Shown here: piece after piece, positions 1 to 11,710 of the stretch
Position numbering within the stretch: the stretch's first letter is position 1
How the letters are laid out: each line of letters starts with the position of its first letter
DNA from: Hydractinia symbiolongicarpus
Lineage: Eukaryota; Cnidaria; Hydrozoa; Anthoathecata; Hydractiniidae
NCBI RefSeq assembly: GCF_029227915.1
Contig: NC_079885.1
Coordinates: 29,577,001-29,641,000 of the forward strand
Direction of reading: 5' to 3'
Length of the DNA: 64,000 bases
Program-made: the position numbers and the translations under genes
The notes under the pieces: generated by a model
Told to the model about the DNA's origin: nothing
The model's input: the letters and a program-made list of their open reading frames with translations, nothing else
Databases searched by the model: none

Positions 1-3000
1 CCGGCAAACGAAAACCCGCAATTTCCCGTAAATCCCGGGCTTGGCCCGTACAGTCGAATGTATACAAAGAAAGTACCCTGTGAGTAAACTCATTTCCAGA
101 ACGATTTTTAAATTATCTTTTCACCACTAAAACGCATGAGACTTGTAGTTTTCAAAAATGTTTTCATTTTTGATGAGACGCTGAATAAAAGAAGTTTAAT
201 CGCCGGCAAACGGAAACCTGCGATTTCCCGTAAATCCCGCACTCGGCCCGTATAGTCAAAAGTATACAAAGAAAGTACCCAGGGAGTAAACTCATTTCCC
301 AAACGATTTTTTAATTATAATTTCACCACTAAAGCCCATGAGACTTGCAGTTTTTAAAAATGTTTTCATTTTTGATGAGACGCTGAATAAAAGAAGTTTA
401 ATCGCCGGCAAACGAAAACCCGCGATTTCCCGTAAATCCCGGGCTCGGCCCGTATAGTCACAAGTATAAAAAGAAAGTACCCAGGGAGTAAACTCATTTC
501 CCGAACGATTTTTTAATTATAATTTCACCACTAAAGCCCATGAGACTTGCAGTTTTTAAAAATGTTTTCATTTTTGATGAGACGCTGAATAAAAGAAGTT
601 TAATCGCCGGCAAACGAAAACCCGCGATTTCCCGTAAATCCCGGGCTCGGCCCGTATAGTCACAAGTATAAAAAGAAAGTACCCAGGGAGTAAACTCATT
701 TCCCGAACGATTTTTTAAATTATTTTTTCACCACTACAACGCATGAGACTTGTAGTTTTTAAAAATGTTTTCATTTTTGATGAGACGCTTAATGAAAGAG
801 GTTTAATCGCCGGCAAACAAAAACCAGCGATTTCCCCTAAATCCCGGGCTTGGCCCGTGTAGTCAAATGTATACAAAGAAAGTACCCAGGGAGTAAACTC
901 ATTTCTCGAACGATTTTTTAAATTTTTTTTTCACCACTAAAACGCATGAGACTTGTAGTTTTCAAAAATGTTTTCATTTTTGATGAGACGCTTAATGAAA
1001 GAGGTCTAATCGCCGGCAAACAAAAACCCGCGATTTCCCGTATATCCCGGGCTTGGCCCGTATAGTCGAATGTATACAAAGAAAGTACCCAGGGAGTAAC
1101 TCATTTCGCGAACGATTTTTTAAATTATTTTTTCACCACTAAAGCCCATGAGACTTGCAGTTTTTAAAAATGTTTTCATTTTTGTGGAGACGCTGAATAA
1201 AAGTTTTTTAATCGCCGGCAAACGAAAACCCGCGATTTCCCGTAAATCCAGGTCTCGGCCCGTATAGTCAAAAGTATACAAAGAAAGTACCCAGGGAGTA
1301 AACTCATTTCCCGAACGATTTTTTAAATTTTTTTTTCACCACTAAAACGCATGAGACTTGTAGGTTTTAAAAATGTTTTCATTTTTGATGAGACGCATAA
1401 TGAAAGAGGTTTAATCGCCGGCAAACGAAAACCCGCGATTTCCCGTAAATCCCGGGCTTGGCCCGTATAGTCAAAAGTATACAAAGAAAGTACCCAGGGA
1501 GTAAACACATTTCCCGAACGATTTTTTAAATTATTTTTTCACCACTAAAAAGCATGAGACTTGTAGTTTTCAAAAGTGTTTTCATTTTTGATGAGACGCT
1601 GAATAAAAGAAGTTTAATCGCCGGCAAACGAAAACCCGCGATTTCCCGTAAATCCCGGGCTCGGCCCGTATAGTCAAAAGTATACAAAGAAAGTACCCAG
1701 GGAGTAAACTCATTTCCCGAACGATTTTTTAAATTTTTTTTTCACCACTAAAACGCATGAGACTTGTAGGTTTCACAAATGTTTTCCTTTTTGATGAGAC
1801 GCTTAATGAAAGAGGTTTAATCGCCGGCAAACAAAAACCCGCGATTTCCCGTAAATCCCGGCTTGGCCCGTATAGTCGAATGTATACAAAGAAAGTACCC
1901 TGTGAGTAAACTCATTTCCAGAACGATTTTTAAATTATTTTTTCACCACTAAAACGCATGAGATTTGTAGTTTTCAAAAATGTTTTCATTTTTGATGAGA
2001 CGCCTAATGAAAGAGGTTTAATCGCCGGCAAACGAAAACCCGCAATTTCCCGTAAATCCCAGGCTTGGCCCGTATAGTCGAATGTATACAAAGAAAGTAC
2101 CCTGTGAGTAAACTTATTTCCAGAACGATTTTTAAATTATCTTTTCACCACTAAAACGCATGAGACTTGTAGTTTTCAAAAATGTTTTCATTTTTGATGA
2201 GACGCTGAATAAAAGAAGTTTAATCGCCGGCAAACGGAAACCTGCGATTTCCCGTAAATCTCACACTCGGCCAGTATAGTCAAAAGTATACAAAGAAAGT
2301 ACCCAGGAAGTAAACTCATTTCCCGAACGATTTTTTAATTATTATTTCACCACTAAAGCCCATGAGACTTGCAGTTTTTAAAAATGTTTTCATTTTTGAT
2401 GAGACGCTGAATAAAAGAAGTTTAATCGCCGGCAAACGAAAACCCGCGATTTCCCGTAAATCCCGGGCTCGGCCCGTATAGTCAAAAGTATACAAAGAAA
2501 GTACCCAGGGAGTAAACTTATTTCCCGAACGATTTTTTAAATTTTTTTTTCACCACTAAAACGCATGAGACTTGTAGGTTTCACAAATGTTTTCATTTTT
2601 GATGAGACGCTTAATGAAAGAGGTTTAATCGCCGGCAAACAAAAACCCGCGATTTCCCGTAAATCCCGGCTTGGCCCGTATAGTCGAATGTATACAAAGA
2701 AAGTACCCTGTGAGTAAACTCATTTCCAGAACGATTTTTAAATTATTTTTTCACCACTAAAACGCATGAGATTTGTAGTTTTCAAAAATGTTTTCATTTT
2801 TGATGAGACGCCTAATGAAAGAGGTTTAATCGCCGGCAAACGAAAAGCCGCAATTTCCCGTAAATCCCGGGCTTGGCCCGTACAGTCGAATGTATACAAA
2901 GAAAGTACCCTGTGAGTAAACTCATTTCCAGAACGATTTTTAAATTATCTTTTCACCACTAAAACGCATGAGACTTGTAGTTTTCAAAAGTGTTTTCATT

Positions 3001-3984
3001 TTTGATGAGACGCTGAATAAAAGAAGTTTAATCGCCGGCAAACGGAAACCTGCGATTTCCCGTAAATCCCGCACTCGGCCCGTATAGTCAAAAGTATACA
3101 AAGAAAGTACCCAGGGAGTAAACTCATTTCCCAAACGATTTTTTAATTATAATTTCACCACTAAAGCCCATGAGACTTGCAGTTTTTAAAAATGTTTTCA
3201 TTTTTGATGAGACGCTGAATAAAAGAAGTTTAATCGCCGGCAAACGAAAACCCGCGATTTCCCGTAAATCCCGGGCTCGGCCCGTATAGTCACAAGTATA
3301 AAAAGAAAGTACCCAGGGAGTAAACTCATTTCCCGAACGATTTTTTAAATTATTTTTTCACCACTAAAACGCATAAGACTTGCAGTTTTCAAAAATGTTT
3401 TCATTTTTGATGGGACGCTGAATAAAAGAAGTTTAATCGCCGGCACACGAAAACCCGCGATTTCCCCTAAATCCCGGGCTTGGCCCGTGTAGTCAAATGT
3501 ATACAAAGAAAGTACCCAGGGAGTAAACTCATTTCCCGAACGATTTTTTAATTTTTTTTTTCACCACTAAGACGCATGAGACTGGTAGTTTTCAAAAATG
3601 TTTTCATTTTTGATGAGACGCTTAATGAAAGCGGTTTAATCGCCGGCAAACAAAAACCAGCGATTTCCCGTAAATCCCGGGCTTGGCCTGTATAGTCGAA
3701 TGTATACAAAGAAAGTACCCTGTGAGTAAACTCATTTCCAGAACAATTTTTTAATATATTTTTTCACCACTAAAACGCATGAGACTTGTAGTTTTCAAAA
3801 ATGTTTTCATTTTTGATGAGACGCTTAATGAAAGAGGTTTAATCGCCGGCAAACAAAAACCAGCGATTTCCCCTAAATCCCGGGCTTGGCCCGTGTAGTC
3901 AAATGTATACAAAGAAAGTACCCAGGGAGTAAACTCATTTCCCGAACGATTTTTTAAATTTTTTTTACCACTAAAACGCATGAG

Positions 3985-5600
3985 ACTTGTAGTTTTCAAA
4001 AATGTTTTCATTTTTGATGAGACGCTTAATGAAAGAGGTCTAATTGCCGGCAAACGAAAACCCGCGATTTCCCGTAAATCCCGGGCTTGGCCCGTATAGT
4101 CGAATGTATACAAAGAAAGTACCCAGGGAGTAACTCATTTCCCGAACGATTTTTTAAATTATTTTTTCACCACTAAAACGCATGAGACTTGTAGTTTTCA
4201 AAAGTGTTTTCATTTTTGATGAGACGCTGAATAAAAGAAGTTTAATCGCCGGCAAACGAAAACCCGCGATTTCCCGTAAATCCCGGACTTGGCCCGTATA
4301 GTCGAATGTATACAAAAAAGTACCCAGGGAGTAAACTCATTTTTCGAAAGATTTTTTAAATTACTTTTTCACCACTAAAACGCATGAGATTTGTAGTTTT
4401 CAAAAATGTTTTCATTTTTGATGAGACGCCTAATGAAAGAGGTTTAATCGCCGGCAAACGAAAACCCGCGATTTCCCGTAAATCCTGGGCTTGGCCCGTA
4501 TAGTCGAATGTATACAAAGAAAGTACCCGGTGAGTAAACTCATTTCCAGAACGATTTTTAAATTATCTTTTCACCACTAAAACGCATGAGACTTGTAGTT
4601 TTTAAAAATGTGTTCATTTTTGATGAGACGCTGAATAAAAGAAGTTAAATCGCCGGCAAACGGAAACCTGCGACTTCCCGTAAATCCCGGACTCGGCCCG
4701 TATAGTCAAAAGTATACAAAGAAAGTACCCAGGGAGTAAACTCACTTCCCGAACAATTTTTTAATTATTATTTCACCACTAAAGCCCATGAGACTTGTAG
4801 TTTTCAAAAATGTTTTCATTTTTGATGAGACGCTTAATGAAAGAGGTCTAATTGCCGGCAAACGAAAACCCGCGATTTCCCGTAAATCCCGGGCTTGGCC
4901 CGTATAGTCGAATGTATACAAAGAAAGTACCCAGGGAGTAACTCATTTCCCGAACGATTTTTTAAATTATTTTTTCACCACTAAAACGCATGAGACTTGT
5001 AGTTTTCAAAAGTGTTTTCATTTTTGATGAGACGCTGAATAAAAGAAGTTTAATCGCCGGCAAACGAAAACCCGCGATTTCCCGTAAATCCCGGACTTGG
5101 CCCGTATAGTCGAATGTATACAAAAAAGTACCCAGGGAGTAAACTCATTTTTCGAAAGATTTTTTAAATTACTTTTTCACCACTAAAACGCATGAGATTT
5201 GTAGTTTTCAAAAATGTTTTCATTTTTGATGAGACGCCTAATGAAAGAGGTTTAATCGCCGGCAAACGAAAACCCGCGATTTCCAGTAAATCCCGGGCTT
5301 GGCCCGTATAGTCGAATGTATACAAAGAAAGTACCCGGTGAGTAAACTCATTTCCAGAACGATTTTTAAATTATCTTTTCACCACTAAAACGCATGAGAC
5401 TTGTAGTTTTTAAAAATGTTTTCATTTTTGATGAGACGCTGAATAAAAGAAGTTAAATCGCCGGCAAACGGAAACCTGCGACTTCCCGTAAATCCCGGAC
5501 TCGGCCCGTATAGTCAAAAGTATACAAAGAAAGTACCCAGGGAGTAAACTCACTTCCCGAACGATTTTTTAATTATTATTTCACCACTAAAGCCCATGAG
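3985..5600. repeat. Tandem 808-bp higher-order duplication (4 monomers)
   Basis: Diagnostic variants recur at an offset of 808 bp, such as GAGGTCTAATTGCCGG at 4035 and 4843, and TCCCGGACTTGG followed by a shortened ACAAAAAAGTACC at 4281 and 5089. This marks a tandem duplication of four monomers. Boundaries are approximate. A further two-monomer step (405 bp) follows between about 5540 and 6360. Confidence 0.8.
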
Positions 5601-7518
5601 ACTTGCAGTTTTTAAAAATGTTTTTAATTTTGATGAGACGCTTAATGAAAGAGGTTTAATCGCCGGCAAACGAAAACCCGCGATTTCCCGTAAATCATGG
5701 GCTTGGCCCGTATAGTCAAAAGTATACAAAGAAAGTACCCAGGGAGTAAACACATTTCCCGAACAATTTTTTAAATTATTTTTTCACCACTAAAACGCAT
5801 GAGACTTGTAGTTTTCAAAAGTGTTTTCATTTTTGATGACACGCTGAATAAAAGAAGTTTAATCGCCGGGAAACGAAAACCCGCAATTTCCCGTAAATCC
5901 TGGGCTTGGCCCGTATAGTTGAATGTATCTAAAGAAAGTACCCAGGGAGTAAACTCACTTCCCGAACGATTTTTTAATTATTATTTCACCACTAAAGCCC
6001 ATGAGACTTGCAGTTTTTAAAAATGTTTTCAATTTTGATGAGACGCTTAATGAAAGAGGTTTAATCGCCGGCAAACGAAAACCCGCGATTTCCCGTAAAT
6101 CGCGGGCTTGGCCCGTATAGTCAAAAGTATACAAAGAAAGTACCCAGGGAGTAAACACATTTCCCGAACAATTTTTTAAATTATTTTTTCACCACTAAAA
6201 CGCATGAGACTTGTAGTTTTCAAAAGTGTTTTCATTTTTGATGACACGCTGAATAAAAGAAGTTTAATCGCCGGGAAACGAAAACCCGCAATTTCCCGTA
6301 AATCCTGGGCTTGGCCCGTATAGTTGAATGTATCTAAAGAAAGTACCCTGGGAGTAAACTGATTTCTCGAACGATTTTTCAAATTATTTCTGCACCACTA
6401 GAACGAATGAGACTTGTAGTTTTCAAAAATGTTTTTATTTTTAATGAGACGCTTAATGAAAGAGGTTTAATCGCCGGCAAACGAAAACCCGCTGTTTCCC
6501 GTAAATCCCGGGCTTGTCCCGTATAGTCGAATGTATACAAAGAAAGTACCCTGTGAGTAAACTCATTTCCAGAACGATTTTTAAATTATTTTTTCACCAC
6601 TAAAACGCATGAGATTTGTAGTTTTCAAAAATGTTTTCATTTTTGATGAGACGCCTAATGAAAGAGGTTTAATCGCCGGCAAACGAAAACCCGCAATTTC
6701 CCGTAAATCCCGGGCTTGGCCCGTATAGTCGAATGTATACAAAGAAAGTACCCTGTGAGTAAACTCATTTCCAGAACGATTTTTAAATTATCTTTTCACC
6801 ACTAAAACGCATGAGACTTGTAGTTTTCAAAAATGTTTTCATTTTTGATGAGACGCTGAATAAAAGAAGTTAAATCGCCGGCAAACGGAAACCTGCGATT
6901 TCCCGTAAATCGCGGGCTTGGCCAGTATAGTCAAAAGTATACAAAGAAAGTACCCAGGGAGTAAACACATATCCCGAACGATTTTTTAAGTTATTTTTTC
7001 ACCACTAAAACGCATGAGACTTGTAGTTTTCAAAAGTGTTTTTTATTTTTGATGAGACGCTGAATAAAAGAAGTTTAATCGCCGGAAAACGAAAACCCGC
7101 GATTTCCCTTAAATCCTGGGCTTGGCCCGTATAGTTAAATGTATCTAAAGAAAGTACCCAGGGAGTAAACTGATTTCCCGAACGATTTTTCAAATTATTT
7201 CTGCACCACTAGAACGAATGAGACTTGTAGTTTTCGAAAATGTTTTCATTTTTAATGAGACGCTTAATGAAAGAGGTTTAATCGCCGGCAAACAAAAACC
7301 CGCTGTTTCCCGTAAATCCCGGGCTTGTCCCGTATAGTCGAATGTATACAAAGAAAGTACCCTGTGAGTAAACTCATTTCCAGAACGATTTTTAAATTAT
7401 TTTTTCACCACAAAAACGCATGAGATTTGTAGTTTTCAAAAATGTTTTCATTTTTGATGAGACGCCTAATGAAAGAGGTTTAATCGCCGGCAAACGAAAA
7501 CCCGCAATTTCCCGTAAA

Positions 7519-7523
7519 TCCCG
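7519..7523. repeat. Left target-site duplication TCCCG
   Basis: The five bases directly left of the element read TCCCG and are repeated directly right of it (23159-23163). Uninterrupted satellite monomers carry AAATCCCGGGCTTGG here, so the bases are host target sequence. Polintons usually make 6-bp duplications; here only 5 bp match perfectly. Confidence 0.75.
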
Positions 7524-7828
7524 AGAGATAGGAAAATGGGGATCCTAGGACAGCGATTAATATATTCTGTACCACTCCACGTCAATTTATAGATCATCCA
7601 CGTCAAATCAACGATAGAAGAGTCAATAAAATCCATGTGCACTTTACCACTTTACGTTAAATAAGCGGGCATGCTCTATAATATCTGTCCAAAACCCCCC
7701 TCCCCGGCCGTGTCCCCCGGGCCCCCTCCCCGTCCCCTGGGCCCCCACACACCCTCCCCTGCAGTGTCCTATAATTTATAGTGTTATGTGTGTCTATAAT
7801 GTCCTCTCGCCAGTGTGGTAATACCATC
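7524..7828 (+). repeat. Left terminal inverted repeat of the Polinton (305 bp)
   Basis: It starts AGAGATAGGAAAATGG and is the reverse complement of 22854-23158, with three substitutions and no gaps. Similarity stops sharply after TAATACCATC at 7828. The last 14 codons and the stop of the polymerase gene lie inside it. It contains a block of cytosine runs at 7695-7763. Confidence 0.97.
7695..7763 (+). other. C-run block in left terminal repeat (G-quadruplex potential on minus strand)
   Basis: Successive runs of four to six C separated by short spacers, starting with CCCCCCTCCCC and ending near CCCTCCCC. The minus strand therefore has more than four runs of at least four G. The block is far more GC-rich than the AT-rich DNA around it. 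Its mirror copy is at 22919-22987. Confidence 0.75.
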
Positions 7829-10800
7829 TTCCAAAATTATGCGTTTATCATCATCGGCATTGAGCGCCAGTTTATTTGTTTTCAACGTGTGAACATCATG
7901 CTTAATCGATCGAAAGGTCATTTGGGTTCTGTAAATGTTCTCACCCTCAAACAGGCATCTCTTATAATCAGCGAAACCTATGGTCTCCCTCACCACGCAT
8001 TTCTTCACCCCCTTACATCTCTTACCCTCCCTACCACATAGCTGTTTGTATGCGTAGGTCTTAGCTCTTAGGGCTATGAACTCAGTCATCACCTTACCAC
8101 CCAACTCGTCCTTCATCAACCCAATGATCTTTTTATTTAAACCTAATGGTAGAGGTCTACCATCTTCATTATCATACCCAGATGTGTCAAATCTCGCAGG
8201 CACATCGTTCGCGATATCTTTGTAGAAGTCGTCTGTTTTTATGTGGTAAACGAATGAATCCGTATCCATGTAGCAAAGCTTCACATCATCACCATATTTC
8301 GGTCTCATGTAATCATGGTGGAACTCATACATAACCATCTTGGATAGATGGAGGATTGTGGGGCCGAGGTAGATCGGTTTGTTCATCTTGATCTTGATCT
8401 TGGACATCTCTATCCCCATCAGTGTTTCCGAGAAACGGATTGCACCCCTGAAGTTTGGCTTCATTACCATTTTCTCATAATTCTTTTGGTTGGTGGCCAA
8501 ACGTATATCCTTCTGTCTTCGCTGATTCTCCATTGTCTTACCAAAGACAGAATTGTTCATCAGCTTGAAGAAATCCTTTTCAAAGTCATTCTTTGACTCC
8601 GTTCGCAGCTGTGTATTGAAGTCGATGTAAGGTTTCAACCATGCGCTCTGATCAAACCTCAGTACCCTATGAACCTTATCCAGAACAAGACCGTGATTCA
8701 AAGCTTGAGCAAGAGCACGGATATGAATCACATAGTTCCTCTTGTCCGAAAGACACGGTGTCAGCTTCTCAACACCATTGATAACCTTCCTCTCGGGCAT
8801 GAAAGGAAGATCGTTATGTGTGTCATGAAGATTATGTGGATATCTAACATCAACCTCAAGCATGTACCCCTTTTCACCGTTTTCCACAGCCAACTCTGAA
8901 ATGAGTTCGGGTGTAAATTTACCGGAATCATCCCACTCAAACCCCCCGGTGGGCATCTTCTGTATCATAGCCCATCCATACAGATTGTTAGCATCAAGAT
9001 ACTGTAGATAGGTTGTATCTTCTGAAGTATTATACATATCGCCCATATATGGATTATTTGCCTTCGCGTGTCTGTGAACGGCCTGACAGAGACCGCCCCT
9101 AATACCCATCTCCACAAACAGTAACATATCCATATCTGACAACAAATCCAGCTCAACATCTGTCTTTTTCAGGCATGCCTGCCAAGCTAATCCGGGGGCC
9201 GTGTAAAAATGAGCGGGATCTAGTTTATAGTTTCTCAAACATGTCTCTCTGAATGTCTCAAACACATCACTCAGAAGCAGAACATCCGTCTTGAGATAGA
9301 TATCATGATAAACGCCCATATTTTCAACTTTCATGTCCTTCCACACCTTCTGGGCATGCGCATAATCGGCATCGCTGATACCATTCATGTTCAACTTGCT
9401 ATAAAAGTCATCTTTCGAAGGAAGCCTGGTTTCATTAAACCTATCGAATGAATCAACATACTCATATGGGTATACACCCTTCCTTCTCATTATGTTAAAT
9501 TGCTCATCATTGAAGAATTTTCTAAGGTTTTTACACTGATCATCGGATAGATTGTCAGCTAAGGAACCTAATCCTCTTGACATAAATCTAAATGAATCGA
9601 TGAATCTCAGCTTTATCTTTTTGTCTTTGGTCTCACCATTTTTGTCGGTGTATTCACCAACCTTAACATCGGTCGAGAAAGAGATATATTTCTCTTTATT
9701 TTCGGCGATTACACTCATACCACCTTCTCCATACTTCTTCGCAAGCTCTTTGATAAATAGATGTGAATCATATCCACTCAGATTATGGAAGACAACCGGA
9801 ATATAATTAGGCACCTTGTAACGGAGATTACATTCCATGTGTGCCGATCCACGAAACTTGCCAGTAAAATGACAGTGATCCCTAACCTTGATGTCATCAT
9901 CACCAAATTCTCTCATACAGATGTGGCAGTCGGTGGAATTTTCATATCCATCAAGTTCTTCATCGGTTAGATCTTGCATACCAAGTTGTGGAAACATGTT
10001 GTATAACCTTTTCGCCTCGGAAACCACATGATCAACAAAGCGCGGAACACAGTCATCACCACGGTAAAGCTTCAGAGGGTCCAAAACTTCACCATGAGCA
10101 TATTTACTATAACAACAGAATCCGGTGGGGATATGTTTACCAACTTTCTCGGTGGACGATCCACACTCTATCTCTTCAGGTTTTGTAAAAGCTTCGAAAT
10201 CGGCATACATGATGAATGGGGCTTTGAGCTGGTACTGACCGTGGGTGAAGGTTAAGGTGCTACCCTCCTTAGGGAGTTGAATATTAACGGCATCGTTATT
10301 CTTACAATACTCAAAGCGCTCATCCCTTTTCTGTTCGCTTGGAAAACCAGAGAGACAATTCAGGCCATAATGCTCTTTATTTTTATTCTTTGAGTTTAAC
10401 TTTCTCAGGACACCGCTCAGGTTCTTAACAGCGATATAATGCCTCTTATCCCCTTCACACAGTAAAAACAAAACAACCGTCTCATCCCGGTCAAGATGCT
10501 TCGACTTTCGACACATATAGACACCCTCTTTGTCATCTTTTGTCAAAAAATGCACGGCGATATCAGGGTTCCTTCTCTCAAACAAATCTATTTTATTTAG
10601 CGCCATTGGGAAAGTTAGACCATCCCAATTATACTTGTCATGCTTCTTAAGGTTTGAGATTCGCTCAGGATGATTATCGATCTTGTCATGATTGAGAGCA
10701 GCGATAATAGCCCATTTGAAACATTCCTCATCACCCTCGTTATGGGGGTTAATCACGGAGAACTTTCCACTGAAATTCTTAGGTAGCGGTAAGTAAGAAC

Positions 10801-11710
10801 TACCTCTGGTTAATTTTAGCTTATGAAAGTCCACATGCATATGCAAGATTTTATCAATTGTGAATCCGCTAGCTGGCAGCGCGGGGTTTTCAATCTGCTC
10901 GATTATCTTATTACGCATCCGATCGAAAACATCAGAAATGTCATCGTGGGCGTGCAGTATCTCCATATAGCTATTGAAAGCTTTATCGACATGTACACAC
11001 GGGGCATCGGTCGAGCTGGTGTCCTCCCTTACCCACTTCACCCACAAGGTCGCCTGAGTCTTCAGCGACTTCTTCTGCCCGAGCACGTCACTCATCAACC
11101 TATTTACGACGTGCTCGACCTTTTCGAGAAAGACCCTGACATTCTTCCCATCATCCGAGTTTATTTTGAAACGTTTGTATGAACCTACAAAAGCTTCTTC
11201 AATGGGGGTATAGGGGTTTTCCTCCTCTTCCTCCTCCTTCTCCACCTCTTCCTCTCCACTGCCCTTTTTATACAAACCCATGATCTTATCCTTCATGGTT
11301 TTGAAAGCTTTACTCGCTTTCTCCTTCATAGCCCTAGGTACATGATTTATTAACCAGTCTCTCCATTCGATCAACTTGCTTTTCAAATCCATGTCTTGTT
11401 GGCTAGTGCCTGGTCTCGGTGCCGGTATGGGTGCTGGTACCGGTCTCGGCGCTGGTACTGGTCTGGTGGGTCTCGGCATGGGTATTGGTCTCGGCATGGG
11501 TATGGGTCTAATTGGTCTCGGCACGGGTACGGGTCTAATTGGTCTCGGCACGGGTACGGGTCTAGTGGGTCTCGGCATGGGTATGGGTGCTGACACAGTA
11601 GTGGGTGTCAATAATTCGATCAGATCGGCCTTTCTGAGCCTTGAGTAGCCACATAGGCCGCGTTCTCTAGCGAGAGCTCTTAATTCAACAACTGTATTTC
11701 TCGAAGTCAT
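7784..11710 (-). CDS. Protein-primed family B DNA polymerase with SAP-like N-terminus
   Basis: A 1,308-aa replicative polymerase, expected to copy the linear element by protein priming. Exonuclease motifs: YADFEA (D504, E506), HNLSGYD (N643-D648) and YLKTD (Y805-D809). Polymerase motifs: A DANNLYG (D906), B KLMNNSVFG (1049-1057) and C YMDTDS (D1149, D1151). All key acidic residues are present. A zinc-binding cluster (C595, C598, H612, H614, C627) precedes exo II. N-terminal to these come a SAP/HeH-like helix pair (residues 5-35), a Pro/Arg repeat (41-101), an acidic stretch (152-164) and a conserved region (305-475) with C330-F-K-W and H424-Y that could be a papain-like fold (speculative). 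A C2H2-like motif around 447-469 appears degenerate. The last 14 codons lie inside the left terminal repeat. ATG at 11710 follows a duplicated promoter-like block. Confidence 0.97.
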   Translation of the reverse strand: MTSRNTVVELRALARERGLCGYSRLRKADLIELLTPTTVSAPIPMPRPTRPVPVPRPIRPVPVPRPIRPIPMPRPIPMPRPTRPVPAPRPVPAPIPAPRPGTSQQDMDLKSKLIEWRDWLINHVPRAMKEKASKAFKTMKDKIMGLYKKGSGEEEVEKEEEEEENPYTPIEEAFVGSYKRFKINSDDGKNVRVFLEKVEHVVNRLMSDVLGQKKSLKTQATLWVKWVREDTSSTDAPCVHVDKAFNSYMEILHAHDDISDVFDRMRNKIIEQIENPALPASGFTIDKILHMHVDFHKLKLTRGSSYLPLPKNFSGKFSVINPHNEGDEECFKWAIIAALNHDKIDNHPERISNLKKHDKYNWDGLTFPMALNKIDLFERRNPDIAVHFLTKDDKEGVYMCRKSKHLDRDETVVLFLLCEGDKRHYIAVKNLSGVLRKLNSKNKNKEHYGLNCLSGFPSEQKRDERFEYCKNNDAVNIQLPKEGSTLTFTHGQYQLKAPFIMYADFEAFTKPEEIECGSSTEKVGKHIPTGFCCYSKYAHGEVLDPLKLYRGDDCVPRFVDHVVSEAKRLYNMFPQLGMQDLTDEELDGYENSTDCHICMREFGDDDIKVRDHCHFTGKFRGSAHMECNLRYKVPNYIPVVFHNLSGYDSHLFIKELAKKYGEGGMSVIAENKEKYISFSTDVKVGEYTDKNGETKDKKIKLRFIDSFRFMSRGLGSLADNLSDDQCKNLRKFFNDEQFNIMRRKGVYPYEYVDSFDRFNETRLPSKDDFYSKLNMNGISDADYAHAQKVWKDMKVENMGVYHDIYLKTDVLLLSDVFETFRETCLRNYKLDPAHFYTAPGLAWQACLKKTDVELDLLSDMDMLLFVEMGIRGGLCQAVHRHAKANNPYMGDMYNTSEDTTYLQYLDANNLYGWAMIQKMPTGGFEWDDSGKFTPELISELAVENGEKGYMLEVDVRYPHNLHDTHNDLPFMPERKVINGVEKLTPCLSDKRNYVIHIRALAQALNHGLVLDKVHRVLRFDQSAWLKPYIDFNTQLRTESKNDFEKDFFKLMNNSVFGKTMENQRRQKDIRLATNQKNYEKMVMKPNFRGAIRFSETLMGIEMSKIKIKMNKPIYLGPTILHLSKMVMYEFHHDYMRPKYGDDVKLCYMDTDSFVYHIKTDDFYKDIANDVPARFDTSGYDNEDGRPLPLGLNKKIIGLMKDELGGKVMTEFIALRAKTYAYKQLCGREGKRCKGVKKCVVRETIGFADYKRCLFEGENIYRTQMTFRSIKHDVHTLKTNKLALNADDDKRIILEDGITTLARGHYRHT

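Larger units (their letters stand above)
1..7523. repeat. Left satellite array, ~203-bp monomers
   Basis: About 37 head-to-tail copies of an AT-leaning monomer of roughly 202-204 bp. The landmark CCGGCAAACGAAAACCCG recurs near positions 1, 203, 405 and 607 and onward. Other constant parts are CGTATAGTC, GAAAGTACCC, TTTCACCACTAAAACGCATG and a CAAAAATG/CATTTTTG palindrome. Monomers differ by point changes and 1-2 bp indels and fall into recurring subtypes (for example a GCCCATGAGACTTGCAG type and an AACGAATGAGAC type). The array runs off the left window edge and is cut at its right end by the Polinton. Short minus-strand open frames occur in many monomers, but they are by-products of the repeat and I do not call them genes. 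No other feature is visible here. Confidence 0.97.

Noticed and set aside
1040-1080. CENP-B-box-like motif in satellite monomers (TTCGACTATACGGG on the minus strand)
   Set aside because: The CENP-B consensus needs seven bases between TTCG and CGGG with a fixed A; here there are six, so it is not a true box.
3751-4113. Minus-strand open frames of 60-121 codons in many satellite monomers (e.g. here, 29715-30080, 36213-36578)
   Set aside because: They repeat the same translated monomer, the unit length is not a multiple of three, and frames break freely between monomers. They have no gene-like context.
1-7523. Regular repeats considered as a CRISPR array
   Set aside because: The whole ~203-bp unit repeats without unique spacers, and the context is eukaryotic.
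7518-7523. A 6-bp target duplication, as usual for Polintons
   Set aside because: The sixth base differs (A on the left, element-end T on the right), so only five bases are supported.
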